IMG/VR virus record: IMGVR_UViG_3300001850_000168
Span: 1-25,973 of that record
Direction: 5' to 3' (one strand)
Origin: a virus
Length of the DNA stretch: 25,973 nt
A model generated the notes under the pieces. It saw only the letters and a program-made list of their open reading frames with translations. It made no database searches and was not told the DNA's origin. The translations under genes and the position numbers were made by a program. Every line of letters begins with the position of its first letter. Position 1 is the first letter of the stretch. Of the stretch, positions 1 to 7,868 are shown one piece after another.

Positions 1-1829
1 GCACCTATTGGTCCTGTAGCACCATCTCCACCGCCACCTCCACCTCCTTCTAATACTTTCCATGTATTATTATCATATATCAATTGTGTTGTCATTCCCT
101 TTTTATCTAAAGTGATTGTACTAGTTAAAGGAATATCAACTATATTATTAATTTTTCCAGCTATATTATTAGTTAAGTCATTAGCTAATTTATTTATTAT
201 ATCAGTTGTAACAGAATTTCCGGGATAACCTTCAGCATTAATATTACCCAATAAATCTTGAATTAAATTCTGAGATAACTCACTAACACTATTTGATAAT
301 TCATTAAAATGATCAATAGATAAACCATCTACACTACCAATTAAGTCATTAACTAATCCATTAACGGAAGTGTTGAGTTCATTAACTAATCCATTAATTG
401 AAGTGTTGATAAAATCTCTAACATCAAATTGATTAGTTAAATTATTGATAGAACCGTTGATCAAATTTCCTACATCAAATTGATTAACTAAATCATTGAT
501 AGTACCGCCGATAGTATCGCCGACCTGATTAGCTAAACCATTGATAGTACCGTTGACTAAACCTCTAACATCAAATTGATTGGCTAAATTATTGATATCA
601 CCGTTGATTATGCTTTTAAAATCAACTTGATTAAGTAAACCACTGACAGTACCGTTGAGCAAATTTTTAACATCAAATTGATCAACTAAATTATTGATAT
701 TACCGACAAAATTATCAACAAAACTACCAGCTAATGCACCGATATTGGTACCACCAAAAATTCCATCAATAGCTTTATCTGCTACTATCGTTAAATTATT
801 TAAAGAGAAATCTCCACCATCTGCAATAGTAATAACATCACCTAAAGATGGAAAAGAAGGTAATGTTAGTGAAAGTGGTCCATTACATGTATTCACTATA
901 TTTTGTGAACCAATGTCTACAACAGTATCGGATACAATAGATGTCCAAGTTGGTGGTATATCTATTGAAGATGAATCTATTCCTGAATCATCTAAAGGAT
1001 TAAAATCTATTCTTGGTGCAATAAAAGTCATATTTCCACTAGAACGAACTTTATATGTTCCTCCGACTTCCATATCTACATTTCCATCTACATATACTTT
1101 AACATAACCTTTAACATAAACTTCTTCATTTCCTACTACAACAGTAAATTTATCTTTTTGTATTCTTTCTGCTCTATCACCTTTAGGACCATATTCTACA
1201 TAAGAACCTGATCTATGATAAAGATGTATTCGTTCTTTATCTTTTGTATCATCAAATTCTAAGGCATGCCCTGATTCAGATTCATATACATTATTATATG
1301 GATATTTTGCAGCATAATATGGATCAGGTTCCACTTTTGGTAATTTCTTTTGTTTTTTTAATGAAACAATAGAATCTTCTATATTTTCATTTCTTGATAA
1401 TCTGGATGTTGTAGGTTCATCTAATTTTCTAGGATAATTAGTAGCAGATTCATTTGGTTTTACTGGAGAATTTGATAGTTGATCTGAAGTTCTTGGATCA
1501 AAATATGCTTTTTGTGGATTTGCAGGTACAAGAGGTATTCTGGGAAATACACCCATAATAATTCTTTCTTGAGCATTTTCACCATCCAAAAAAAATCCCA
1601 TAACCATATCACCTTCTTTTATGGCATAAGGATTTGAATTATTTGTTGGTAATAAAGGTGTTGCCCAACGTAAATCTTTAGTTGGTAATAACATTTTATC
1701 ATCTATATCCCAACCAACACATCTTACTCTACATCTACCTAATTTTAATGGATCTTGTCTATCTTCAACAAAACCTGTCCACCATATAAAACCATCTTTA
1801 CCAGCAAAATTTTGTTCTGAATTGTCCAT
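1..1829 (-). CDS. gp5: Baseplate central spike/hub protein, gp5-like, without lysozyme domain (partial, runs off window)
   Basis: The open frame begins with ATG at 1829-1827, three bases after the stop of the gp27-like gene, and runs 609 codons off the left edge. The N-terminus (about residues 12-100, with FIWWTGFVEDRQDP and GRCRVRCVGWD) resembles the OB fold of T4 gp5/gpV spikes. Residues about 230-280 show alternating V-x-V-x-G strands (EEVYVKGYVKVYVDGNVDME), typical of the gp5 C-terminal beta-helix. No lysozyme domain lies between them, only a low-complexity linker. After the helix comes a fibre-like module (LTLPSFPSLGDVITIADGGD, about 321-355), a 17-residue repeat array (378 to about 494), the apparent second half of that module (about 568-604) and a glycine-rich collagen-like start. 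It should sit at the tip of the tail tube on the gp27 trimer. Spike identity is well supported; the roles of the extensions are inferred. Confidence 0.8.
   Translation of the reverse strand, partial: MDNSEQNFAGKDGFIWWTGFVEDRQDPLKLGRCRVRCVGWDIDDKMLLPTKDLRWATPLLPTNNSNPYAIKEGDMVMGFFLDGENAQERIIMGVFPRIPLVPANPQKAYFDPRTSDQLSNSPVKPNESATNYPRKLDEPTTSRLSRNENIEDSIVSLKKQKKLPKVEPDPYYAAKYPYNNVYESESGHALEFDDTKDKERIHLYHRSGSYVEYGPKGDRAERIQKDKFTVVVGNEEVYVKGYVKVYVDGNVDMEVGGTYKVRSSGNMTFIAPRIDFNPLDDSGIDSSSIDIPPTWTSIVSDTVVDIGSQNIVNTCNGPLSLTLPSFPSLGDVITIADGGDFSLNNLTIVADKAIDGIFGGTNIGALAGSFVDNFVGNINNLVDQFDVKNLLNGTVSGLLNQVDFKSIINGDINNLANQFDVRGLVNGTINGLANQVGDTIGGTINDLVNQFDVGNLINGSINNLTNQFDVRDFINTSINGLVNELNTSVNGLVNDLIGSVDGLSIDHFNELSNSVSELSQNLIQDLLGNINAEGYPGNSVTTDIINKLANDLTNNIAGKINNIVDIPLTSTITLDKKGMTTQLIYDNNTWKVLEGGGGGGGDGATGPIG
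346..698 (-). repeat. Tandem 51-bp (17-residue) repeat array inside the spike gene
   Basis: About seven imperfect units encode I-N-(N/G)-L-x-N-Q-F-D-V-x-x-L-(I/V)-N-G-(S/T), for example INNLANQFDVRGLVNGT and INDLVNQFDVGNLINGS. One unit is 15 residues and the last is degenerate. Hydrophobic positions recur regularly, which fits a trimeric fibrous segment. The repeat is visible in DNA as recurring caaattgattnnntaaatta-type blocks on the plus strand. Copy number may vary between related phages. Confidence 0.8.
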
Positions 1830-1832
1830 TAA

Positions 1833-3176
1833 TTAATATTCCAATAATTTTTTCATTTGAGTTGCACTACTTTGTGCTATATATGGATTTTCAGTTGATG
1901 TCGTAGCAACTTCTACTACAGTTTCATGTTTATCAAAAGCTGAAATTATTTGGCGTGAAGCAACAATCAAATATTTACCTGATGCAGTTTCATCACGGAG
2001 ACTTTCACTTTTTTCTAAACTCTTTTTAGCAAAATTTGGTGCACTGACATATACATTAAATCCTGAAGATAATTGAAAATTTCCAGGCATTGCTAATTTT
2101 AATCTGCGAGATAATAAATTGCCTATCAATGCTTTTCTCTGAAAAATAAACGATTCATAATTTTCGTGTTTTGATATGGATTCAGGATCATTTTTTCTTA
2201 TATATGTACTAGCTTGTTTAGCTGCTAATGATGAGAAAACATTTAATACTTTTTTAGAATTAAATGAATTAATATTTGGAATGCCTTCTCTATTTTTGAT
2301 AACAGAAATATTAGGAAGTTTATTTCCATGTTTCATATCATTAAAAACATCAGAATAACTTATACGATTTTTTTCTGTCATACCTGTCATAGGATCAAAA
2401 CCCATAAAAGTGCCTGCATTTATACCTTTTTGTACTCTTTCAAGTTCATCTGATTGGGATACCATTTCCATAGCACGTGCCATTTCCATTTCATCAAATG
2501 CAGTATCACCTTTTATATTTTTTATCTCAAAATATATATTCAATATTTTTTCTTGTGTTAAAAGATTTGATAATGATGCAAAATTATATCCTGCATTATT
2601 TTGATAAAATAAAAAATTTGGTGATTCCTGATTATCAACTGCTCTTTTTGTACACCACCTAATCGCATCAATAGGAGTTAAATTTGGTATTATTACTTTC
2701 TTAATTCCTCTACTTTTCTCATATATTCCTGTATATTCAGATTGACTTATCTTCAAATAATCTTCCATAATTTTTTGTATAATATATGAATATGTACCTT
2801 CATATGCTTGATTTATTTTTTGTTGATGTGAATAGATAAGTTCATCAGAAACAAAATGTAAAATATATTGTTCATTATTTAAATTGGTATTTTTACGAAA
2901 TGATTGTTTATATATTCTAAAAGCCTTCTTAAATTTTGCTACATTTAAATCTGGACTTTTTGAGATTTCTATAAGCAATACTTCTGATCCATCAAATACT
3001 AAATTATTTGATAAACCTAGTGAATCTGAAATTAATATATTGCCTGATATTACAGGAACAAATATAGAATCAAAAATATTAATTTCTTCATAAATATTTC
3101 TTATATCTATTATATCACTATTCTTAGTAACAATAGATAATTCTGTTACACTAAAATCTGTTGATTTCTTAAACAT
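1833..3176 (-). CDS. gp27: Baseplate hub subunit, gp27-like
   Basis: A 447-residue protein, somewhat longer than T4 gp27 (391). The N-terminal half contains the stretch IFDSIFVPVISGNILISDS and following strands that I recognise from gp27/gpD-type hub proteins of T4-like phages. These form the trimeric ring that joins the tail tube to the spike. The middle part (about residues 250-300) is Met/Gly-rich and less typical. The gene lies between gp53-like (stop and start abut at 3176) and the spike gene (3-base gap), so hub and spike are translated together. No catalytic motif is expected or seen. The assignment rests on sequence feel and gene order rather than an alignment. Confidence 0.75.
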   Translation of the reverse strand: MFKKSTDFSVTELSIVTKNSDIIDIRNIYEEINIFDSIFVPVISGNILISDSLGLSNNLVFDGSEVLLIEISKSPDLNVAKFKKAFRIYKQSFRKNTNLNNEQYILHFVSDELIYSHQQKINQAYEGTYSYIIQKIMEDYLKISQSEYTGIYEKSRGIKKVIIPNLTPIDAIRWCTKRAVDNQESPNFLFYQNNAGYNFASLSNLLTQEKILNIYFEIKNIKGDTAFDEMEMARAMEMVSQSDELERVQKGINAGTFMGFDPMTGMTEKNRISYSDVFNDMKHGNKLPNISVIKNREGIPNINSFNSKKVLNVFSSLAAKQASTYIRKNDPESISKHENYESFIFQRKALIGNLLSRRLKLAMPGNFQLSSGFNVYVSAPNFAKKSLEKSESLRDETASGKYLIVASRQIISAFDKHETVVEVATTSTENPYIAQSSATQMKKLLEY

Positions 3177-3832
3177 TATAGTGAAATAACTCTTTTAAAT
3201 TCTGACATTATAGTTGGAATAAGTTCAGGCTTAACTAATTTTATTTTACTTTTACTTTCATTAATATCTTTTTCATATTCATAATATGTTTTCTTATTTC
3301 GTGTTATTGTTTCAGTAATAATATTATTATCACCCAACACAATAGATGGTTGTATTTCTGATGATGGAGTATTAGCATATACAAATTCATCTATTTTTAT
3401 AGTTTGACTATATGAATCTCCTGTACTAACATTGGTATCAATTATTTTATAATATGAATGTACATTATTAACATTCATAGCCCATGATAAACCAGAGATA
3501 GATGTATTTGATGTATCTGCATAATTTGGAGATGAATATTTTTTATCAACAAATTCTATAAAATTATGATATGACAAAGGCCAGTCATATTGAACATCTA
3601 ATATATTATTAAAAAGCAAAATAATCCAATGTTTTTCTACACTACCATATAATTTATATGCTAATATTTCAGGAGTATCTTCTTCTTTAACTTTATATTC
3701 ATAAAAAACAAAAGGATTATTTTTAAATTTTTCTTGAAATATAAATCTAGAAATTATATTTGTACCTAAAATAATATTTTCATCATCAAAAGTATAATAT
3801 GTTGATGGATAATGATAGAAAAAATCTGACAT
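3176..3832 (-). CDS. gp53: Baseplate wedge subunit, gp53-like
   Basis: A 218-residue protein. Residues about 40-85 carry a LysM-like pattern (VFYEYKVKEEDTPEILAYKL, then GSVEKHWIILLFNN and YDWPLS), which is the signature region of T4 gp53. In T4 gp53 completes the wedge and clamps wedge and hub together. The rest of the protein is Ser/Asn-rich and variable, as in other distant gp53 relatives. Its stop codon shares a base with the start region of the gp27-like gene (both at 3176), indicating coupled translation. The start ATG at 3832-3830 lies 17 bases after the gp48-like stop. Confidence 0.8.
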   Translation of the reverse strand: MSDFFYHYPSTYYTFDDENIILGTNIISRFIFQEKFKNNPFVFYEYKVKEEDTPEILAYKLYGSVEKHWIILLFNNILDVQYDWPLSYHNFIEFVDKKYSSPNYADTSNTSISGLSWAMNVNNVHSYYKIIDTNVSTGDSYSQTIKIDEFVYANTPSSEIQPSIVLGDNNIITETITRNKKTYYEYEKDINESKSKIKLVKPELIPTIMSEFKRVISL

Positions 3833-3849
3833 TTTTTATAATCCTAAGA

Positions 3850-5082
3850 TTAAATTAAATCTTTATTAAAATCTTCTTTTGTTAAATATTTTGTTTCTTG
3901 GAATTCTAATTGTAGATTTATATGAACAGGCATACCAGTTTGTCCATATGATGGTTCTGATCTTCCGGGAACTTCATATGTTTTAAATCCACTTGGTGCA
4001 TAATTCACATTAATTGATTTTAATACACAATCTTCAGTAATGGGAGGTATATTTGGATTTTCTTTTCCTGCATAATAAAACTTTATATCAAATTGTGATG
4101 GAGGTTCTAAAAAACTCTCTAAATTACCACCAAGTTTTCTTGGTGCTTGATGATATCTCAAACGTTCTATAATCCGTTGTACTTCTAATGCTTCTTTTTC
4201 ACTTCTTGGATAAAAATCAAAAGTAAATGAAAATGATCTAAAATTTGGTCCTGTATATATTAGTTCCAACATAGGATTACTAACACCACCTAAAATTGCT
4301 AACATACCCAATTTTGTAGTATTTTCACCTACTGTAGCTTTACCAAGTTGTTCTGCTAATTTACCTCCTACAGACAGTGCAGCATTACCGGATGCTGCTT
4401 GTGCGCCCCTAAAAGCTGCTTTTATCGCATTTGCATTTGCTTCTGTTCTATTTTCTTTGAAAGCATTTACAGCAGATTGTAAACTTCCCATAATTTTACC
4501 ACCAAGTTCTTTACCTATATCCGCAGATGCATAACCTTGTGAATGTTGAAACATTAATGTATCAGGCATATATAATGCAATTGCATCAGTAGTCAATTTA
4601 GTTGTAGCACCAGAAAAAATGGAACTACCTTTGATTTTTGTTATTGAATTATTTAATATCTGCGATGTTTCTGGTGAAATATCATTACCAAATGTAGCAT
4701 TTGGTAGAACATTTACATAATTATTAATACCTGAATTATTTACAACATTATTTAATAGAGTACCACCAAAATTCTTTGCTATATTTTGCATAGAATCTTG
4801 CAAATTTACACCTTGTAGATTTATTCCAGTTCTATTCATACCAAATTTATTATTGACTTGTTCTACTCCTCTATAATTATCAATAGCTTTCCCCACGGAT
4901 GTTCTTACTGCACCACCTAAACCAGCTTGAGTTCGTATATAAAAAATAACATAATGCCCATATTCAGCGTTTCCAACATTTAATGGATATCTAAATGTAT
5001 TTCGTTCAAATTTATCACTAACTATGTTATCTAATGAATTTGTTGATTCTGTTTTTATTTCATTTATTTTTATTTGAGGCAT
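3850..5082 (-). CDS. gp48: Baseplate tail tube cap, gp48-like
   Basis: A 410-residue protein; T4 gp48 has 364. The N-terminal part (RNTFRYPLNVG, GHYVIFYIRTQ) and the C-terminal block (SFSFTFDFYPRSEKEALEV, HQAPRKLGG, VNYAPSG, MPVHINLQLEFQETKYLT) match the pattern of gp48 tube-cap proteins, which have a tail-tube-like fold and start the tube on the hub. The central segment (about residues 100-250) is Ala/Asn/Gly-rich and probably variable. It is the first gene of the leftward baseplate block. A T4-type late promoter lies 39-46 bases upstream of its ATG. Confidence 0.8.
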   Translation of the reverse strand: MPQIKINEIKTESTNSLDNIVSDKFERNTFRYPLNVGNAEYGHYVIFYIRTQAGLGGAVRTSVGKAIDNYRGVEQVNNKFGMNRTGINLQGVNLQDSMQNIAKNFGGTLLNNVVNNSGINNYVNVLPNATFGNDISPETSQILNNSITKIKGSSIFSGATTKLTTDAIALYMPDTLMFQHSQGYASADIGKELGGKIMGSLQSAVNAFKENRTEANANAIKAAFRGAQAASGNAALSVGGKLAEQLGKATVGENTTKLGMLAILGGVSNPMLELIYTGPNFRSFSFTFDFYPRSEKEALEVQRIIERLRYHQAPRKLGGNLESFLEPPSQFDIKFYYAGKENPNIPPITEDCVLKSINVNYAPSGFKTYEVPGRSEPSYGQTGMPVHINLQLEFQETKYLTKEDFNKDLI

Positions 5083-5120
5083 ATTATAATAAATATCCTT
5101 TTTTTTGATTGACTAAGTAA

Positions 5121-5128
5121 TATTTATA
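5121..5128 (-). promoter_or_regulatory. T4-type late promoter (TATAAATA) for the leftward baseplate operon
   Basis: The exact octamer TATAAATA is read on the minus strand in the 71-bp divergent gap between the gp48-like and gp4-like genes. It would place a transcription start around 5112, about 30 bases before the gp48-like ATG. The phage encodes a gp33 coactivator, which acts on such promoters. Octamers of this kind arise by chance in AT-rich DNA, but this one is intergenic and correctly placed. No equal motif is seen for the plus-strand gene. Confidence 0.6.
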
Positions 5129-5153
5129 ATAGAAAAAACATATTTACATTAAA

Positions 5154-5594
5154 ATGTCAATACCAAAACCATATAAAATTAAACTAAATAATCCTCAAAA
5201 ATATAAAGGAGATCCCAATAATGTCTGGATCAGATCATCATGGGAATTAAGAGTTTTGAGGTGGATGGATTCAAATCCAGATGTACTATGGTTTTCTTCT
5301 GAGGAATTGGTAATACCATATTATTCTCCAATTGATGAAAGAATGCATAGATATTTTCCAGATTTTGTTATGAATGTTAGAAAAAAAGATGGTTCTACAA
5401 TGATATATGTAATAGAAGTTAAACCAGAATATCAAACTAAATTACCAACTCAAAAACGTAAAACTAAAAGATATATTCAAGAATCTGCTACATACATCAT
5501 AAATCAATGTAAATGGAAAGCAGCAGATATTTTCTGTCAAAAGAAAGGTTGGAAGTTTCAGATTCTTACTGAAAAGGATTTAGGAATCAAATAA
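5154..5594 (+). CDS. gp4: Head completion protein, gp4-like (nuclease fold)
   Basis: A 146-residue protein, close to T4 gp4 (150). T4 gp4 is needed to finish filled heads before tail joining. The sequence shows a TnsA/PD-(D/E)XK-like core: WELRVLRWMDSNPDV (E31), YFPDF (D70) and VIEVKPEYQ (E88, K90), the usual E...D...ExK arrangement. It is the first rightward gene after the divergent promoter region. No clear ribosome binding site precedes its ATG, which suggests an AT-rich unstructured leader. The identity is well supported; nuclease activity is inferred from the family. Confidence 0.85.
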   Translation: MSIPKPYKIKLNNPQKYKGDPNNVWIRSSWELRVLRWMDSNPDVLWFSSEELVIPYYSPIDERMHRYFPDFVMNVRKKDGSTMIYVIEVKPEYQTKLPTQKRKTKRYIQESATYIINQCKWKAADIFCQKKGWKFQILTEKDLGIK

Positions 5595-5689
5595 TCTTGA
5601 AAACCCTACACCCCTACTTATAACGGTTTTATGATAAAATATGGGTAATAATGAAGGATAATTAGGTAAATGTGTAATAAATATAGAAT

Positions 5690-6268
5690 ATGGCATATTT
5701 AATAGATAGGATAAATCAAGAATTAACAAAAACTGGTTATACCGAAAGGTCTAATAGAGCCAGAGATTGGTTACGTTCAAAAATAAAAGAGTTAAAACCT
5801 ACGCCATCTACACTTTTACGAGATAAAGAACGACTTCGTAATACACAATTTATAGGTGGTATGTTTTTCTTTTATTATGATCCAAAAACTAAGGATACTT
5901 TGCCATATTATGATAGATTTCCATTGGTTATTCCAATAGAACGATATAAAGACGGTTTTTTAGGATTGAATTTACATTATATTTCTCCAAAGCAACGAAT
6001 AATCCTTTTGGATAAATTAAGTATGTATAAAAATAACGATAAATATGATAATACGACTAAATTAAGATTATCATATGATTTATTGAGTAGAGCATCAAAA
6101 ATATATGAAATGGCACCGTGTATTAAAAGATATCTAGCAAATCATGTAGAATCACGTTTTATTGAGATATCCGCTAATGAATGGGATATTGCTGCATTAT
6201 TGCCTGTATCCAGATTTGAAAAAGCATCCGAATCAAAAGTTTGGTCAGATTCAAGGAAATTATACTAA
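5690..6268 (+). CDS. Conserved T4-like phage protein of unknown role
   Basis: A 192-residue protein with the strongly family-like stretch FFFYYDPKTKDTLPYYDRFP then LVIPIERYKDGFLGLNLHYI. I recognise this from T4-like phages of aquatic bacteria, but I cannot attach it to a T4 gene with confidence. It has no signal peptide, no membrane segment and no obvious catalytic motif. The N-terminus is basic (about residues 20-50, RARDWLRSKIKEL). It lies between the gp4-like and tube-like genes, and its stop codon directly abuts the next ATG, which suggests a virion assembly or structural role. A 95-bp gap before it holds no clear promoter or hairpin. Confidence 0.65.
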   Translation: MAYLIDRINQELTKTGYTERSNRARDWLRSKIKELKPTPSTLLRDKERLRNTQFIGGMFFFYYDPKTKDTLPYYDRFPLVIPIERYKDGFLGLNLHYISPKQRIILLDKLSMYKNNDKYDNTTKLRLSYDLLSRASKIYEMAPCIKRYLANHVESRFIEISANEWDIAALLPVSRFEKASESKVWSDSRKLY

Positions 6269-6919
6269 ATGCCACAATTTTCACCAAATACTCTTTTTTC
6301 ACATATTAGTAATCAAGGTGGTTTAGCTAAACCATCAAGATTTCAAGTAATTTTACCTATTCCTTCATCATTAAATTCTTTTATAGGTAATTCAGTTATA
6401 GATAATTTATTAAATATACCAAATGCTTCGATTAATAATAATTCAAATAAAATATCAACATTAAGTAAAACTGCTTTTTCTCCACTTAATGATGGTTCTA
6501 CATCAAAATTTTTATCATTACAATGTGAAACTGCTGAATTGCCTGGAAGAAATATACAAACAAATGATGTAAAAATTTATGGTCCAACATTTAAAATACC
6601 GACACAAACATCATTTGCAGATACCAGTTTAACATTTTTGTGTACTAATAAATTTTCTGAAAAAAGAATTTTTGAGCGTTGGATGGAATCTATTCATCCT
6701 TTGGATACTAACAATTTTAGATTTCCAAAAGGAGATACAACCCGATATTTAACAAATATACAAATTGAACAATATGATGATGCAGAGAATACAATATATT
6801 CTGTACAATTATTGGATGCATTTCCTATATCAATATCTCCACAGGCTTTGAATTGGGCTGAAGATGGTTTTCACCGATTGACAGTACAATTTGCGTACCA
6901 CAAATATATACAACTTTAA
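6269..6919 (+). CDS. Tail-tube-fold protein (gp54 tube initiator or gp19 tube protein type)
   Basis: A 216-residue protein with the pattern of T4-like tube proteins: LAKPSRFQVILPIP near residue 20, then SLQCETAELPGRNIQTNDV, KIYGPTFKIPTQ, LTFLCTNKFSEKRIFERWM, IQIEQYDDAENTIYSVQL and LLDAFPISISPQALNWAEDG. It is longer than T4 gp19 (163) and shorter than gp54 (320). Its neighbours are baseplate and hub genes rather than sheath and portal genes. I therefore lean toward the baseplate-side tube initiator (gp54), but the main tube protein cannot be excluded. AAGGAAA precedes the ATG by about 11 bases. Confidence 0.75.
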   Translation: MPQFSPNTLFSHISNQGGLAKPSRFQVILPIPSSLNSFIGNSVIDNLLNIPNASINNNSNKISTLSKTAFSPLNDGSTSKFLSLQCETAELPGRNIQTNDVKIYGPTFKIPTQTSFADTSLTFLCTNKFSEKRIFERWMESIHPLDTNNFRFPKGDTTRYLTNIQIEQYDDAENTIYSVQLLDAFPISISPQALNWAEDGFHRLTVQFAYHKYIQL

Positions 6920-6936
6920 CATTTAATGAGGATATT

Positions 6937-7671
6937 ATGAATTTACCTAAAATAGATATACCAACTTATGATTTGAAACTTGTTTCGTTAGATAAAAATG
7001 TTTGTTTTAGACCATTTTTGGTAAAAGAACAAAAGCTATTTTTTATGGCATCAGAATCAACAGATTCTAAAGAAATGATGTCAACAATTAAACAAGTATT
7101 AAAAAATTGTGTTCTTTCTAATATTGATATTGATAGTTTACCAATATTTGATTTGGAATATTTGTTTATTAATCTTAGAGCAAGATCAGTAAATGAAATC
7201 GTAGAATTAAAATATAAATGTAATAATATGATTAAAAATGAAAATGAAGAAGAACATAAATGTAATGTTGTTTCTGATTATAAGATAAATCTTTTGGATA
7301 TTAAACCTAGTGTAAATGAAAAACATACAAATAAAATTTCTTTAAATGATAATTTGGGTATTTGTTTGAAATATCCCACATTTGAACTTATACAAAAATA
7401 TGAAGGCAAAGAATCTGCTGATGTAATGATGGATATTATAACAGATTGTATTGATTATGTTTATGATAAAGAAAATGTTTACTATACCAAAGATTCTACA
7501 CGTGAAGAAATAAAAGAATTTATAGATAATTTTCAACAAAAAGATTTAGAAAAAATACAAACTTTTTTTCAAACGTTACCCGAAATTAAAGAAGAAATAA
7601 ATTTTAAATGTGGTAAATGTGGATATACCGAATTGATTACGGTAAAAGGTATAGAAAATTTTTTCGGCTAA
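6937..7671 (+). CDS. gp26: Baseplate hub assembly protein, gp26-like (T4_baseplate family)
   Basis: A 244-residue protein resembling the gp26-type T4 baseplate protein family. It has an N-terminal IDIPTYDLKLVSLDKNVCFR, a central LFINLRARSVNEIVELKYKC and a C-terminal NFKCGKCGYTELI. Four cysteines (C95, C109, C225, C228) could bind zinc. In T4, gp26 acts in hub assembly next to gp51. GAGG precedes the ATG by about 5 bases. The last codons contain a canonical slippery heptamer (7656-7662), so a fraction of ribosomes may continue in the -1 frame into the following short ORF and make a fusion of about 308 residues, as in gpG/gpGT tail chaperones. Family identity is well supported; frameshifting is inferred. 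Confidence 0.8.
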   Translation: MNLPKIDIPTYDLKLVSLDKNVCFRPFLVKEQKLFFMASESTDSKEMMSTIKQVLKNCVLSNIDIDSLPIFDLEYLFINLRARSVNEIVELKYKCNNMIKNENEEEHKCNVVSDYKINLLDIKPSVNEKHTNKISLNDNLGICLKYPTFELIQKYEGKESADVMMDIITDCIDYVYDKENVYYTKDSTREEIKEFIDNFQQKDLEKIQTFFQTLPEIKEEINFKCGKCGYTELITVKGIENFFG

Positions 7672-7862
7672 CTTTTCGTTATGATACATTAAGTAATTAT
7701 TATCAGACTAATTTTGCGTTAATGCAACATCACAAATATAGTCTAACTGAACTTGAAAATATGATTCCTTGGGAAAGAACAATTTATATTGCTCTTTTGG
7801 TAGAGTATTTAAAACAAGAAAAAGAAAGAATAGAATTACAAAAACAAACAAGACAAAGATAG
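7617..7862 (+). CDS. Short -1 frame extension of gp26-like (gp51 or gpT-like tail assembly chaperone part)
   Basis: The frame encodes up to 81 residues from an ATG at 7617 that overlaps the gp26-like gene by 55 bases in the -1 frame. The conserved part lies after the overlap: LTFRYDTLSNYYQTNFALMQ, then HHKYSLTELENMIPWERTIY. The ATG has no convincing Shine-Dalgarno sequence, and the overlapping residues (MWIYRIDYG) look like out-of-frame coding. Expression by -1 frameshift at 7656-7662 therefore seems likelier, adding about 66 residues to the gp26-like protein. In T4 the gene next to 26 is 51, a hub assembly catalyst, but T4 gp51 is much longer (249), so the symbol is left out. Confidence 0.65.
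   Translation: MWIYRIDYGKRYRKFFRLTFRYDTLSNYYQTNFALMQHHKYSLTELENMIPWERTIYIALLVEYLKQEKERIELQKQTRQR
7656..7662 (+). promoter_or_regulatory. Probable programmed -1 frameshift site (A AAT TTT)
   Basis: Read in the gp26-like frame, codons 240-242 end as GAA AAT TTT. The heptamer A_AAT_TTT fits X_XXY_YYZ exactly and is followed by TTC GGC TAA. A -1 slip continues as TTT CGG CTA ACT into the open frame ending at 7862. Only two sense codons separate the site from the zero-frame stop. I see no strong downstream stem or pseudoknot, so efficiency is unknown. Confidence 0.6.
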
Positions 7863-7868
7863 TAAATC

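Noticed and set aside
346-698. Regular repeats that might be a CRISPR array
   Set aside because: The repeats are imperfect, contiguous, in frame and part of an open reading frame; there are no unique spacers between identical repeats.
694-1107. A 137-codon plus-strand ORF
   Set aside because: It is the antisense shadow of the spike gene, whose minus-strand frame is open over 609 codons and has recognisable domains.
5595-5689. The 95-bp gap before the 192-residue protein gene as a promoter region
   Set aside because: TAATAAATA occurs close to the ATG but is off consensus and too near the start codon. No -35/-10 pair or hairpin is seen.
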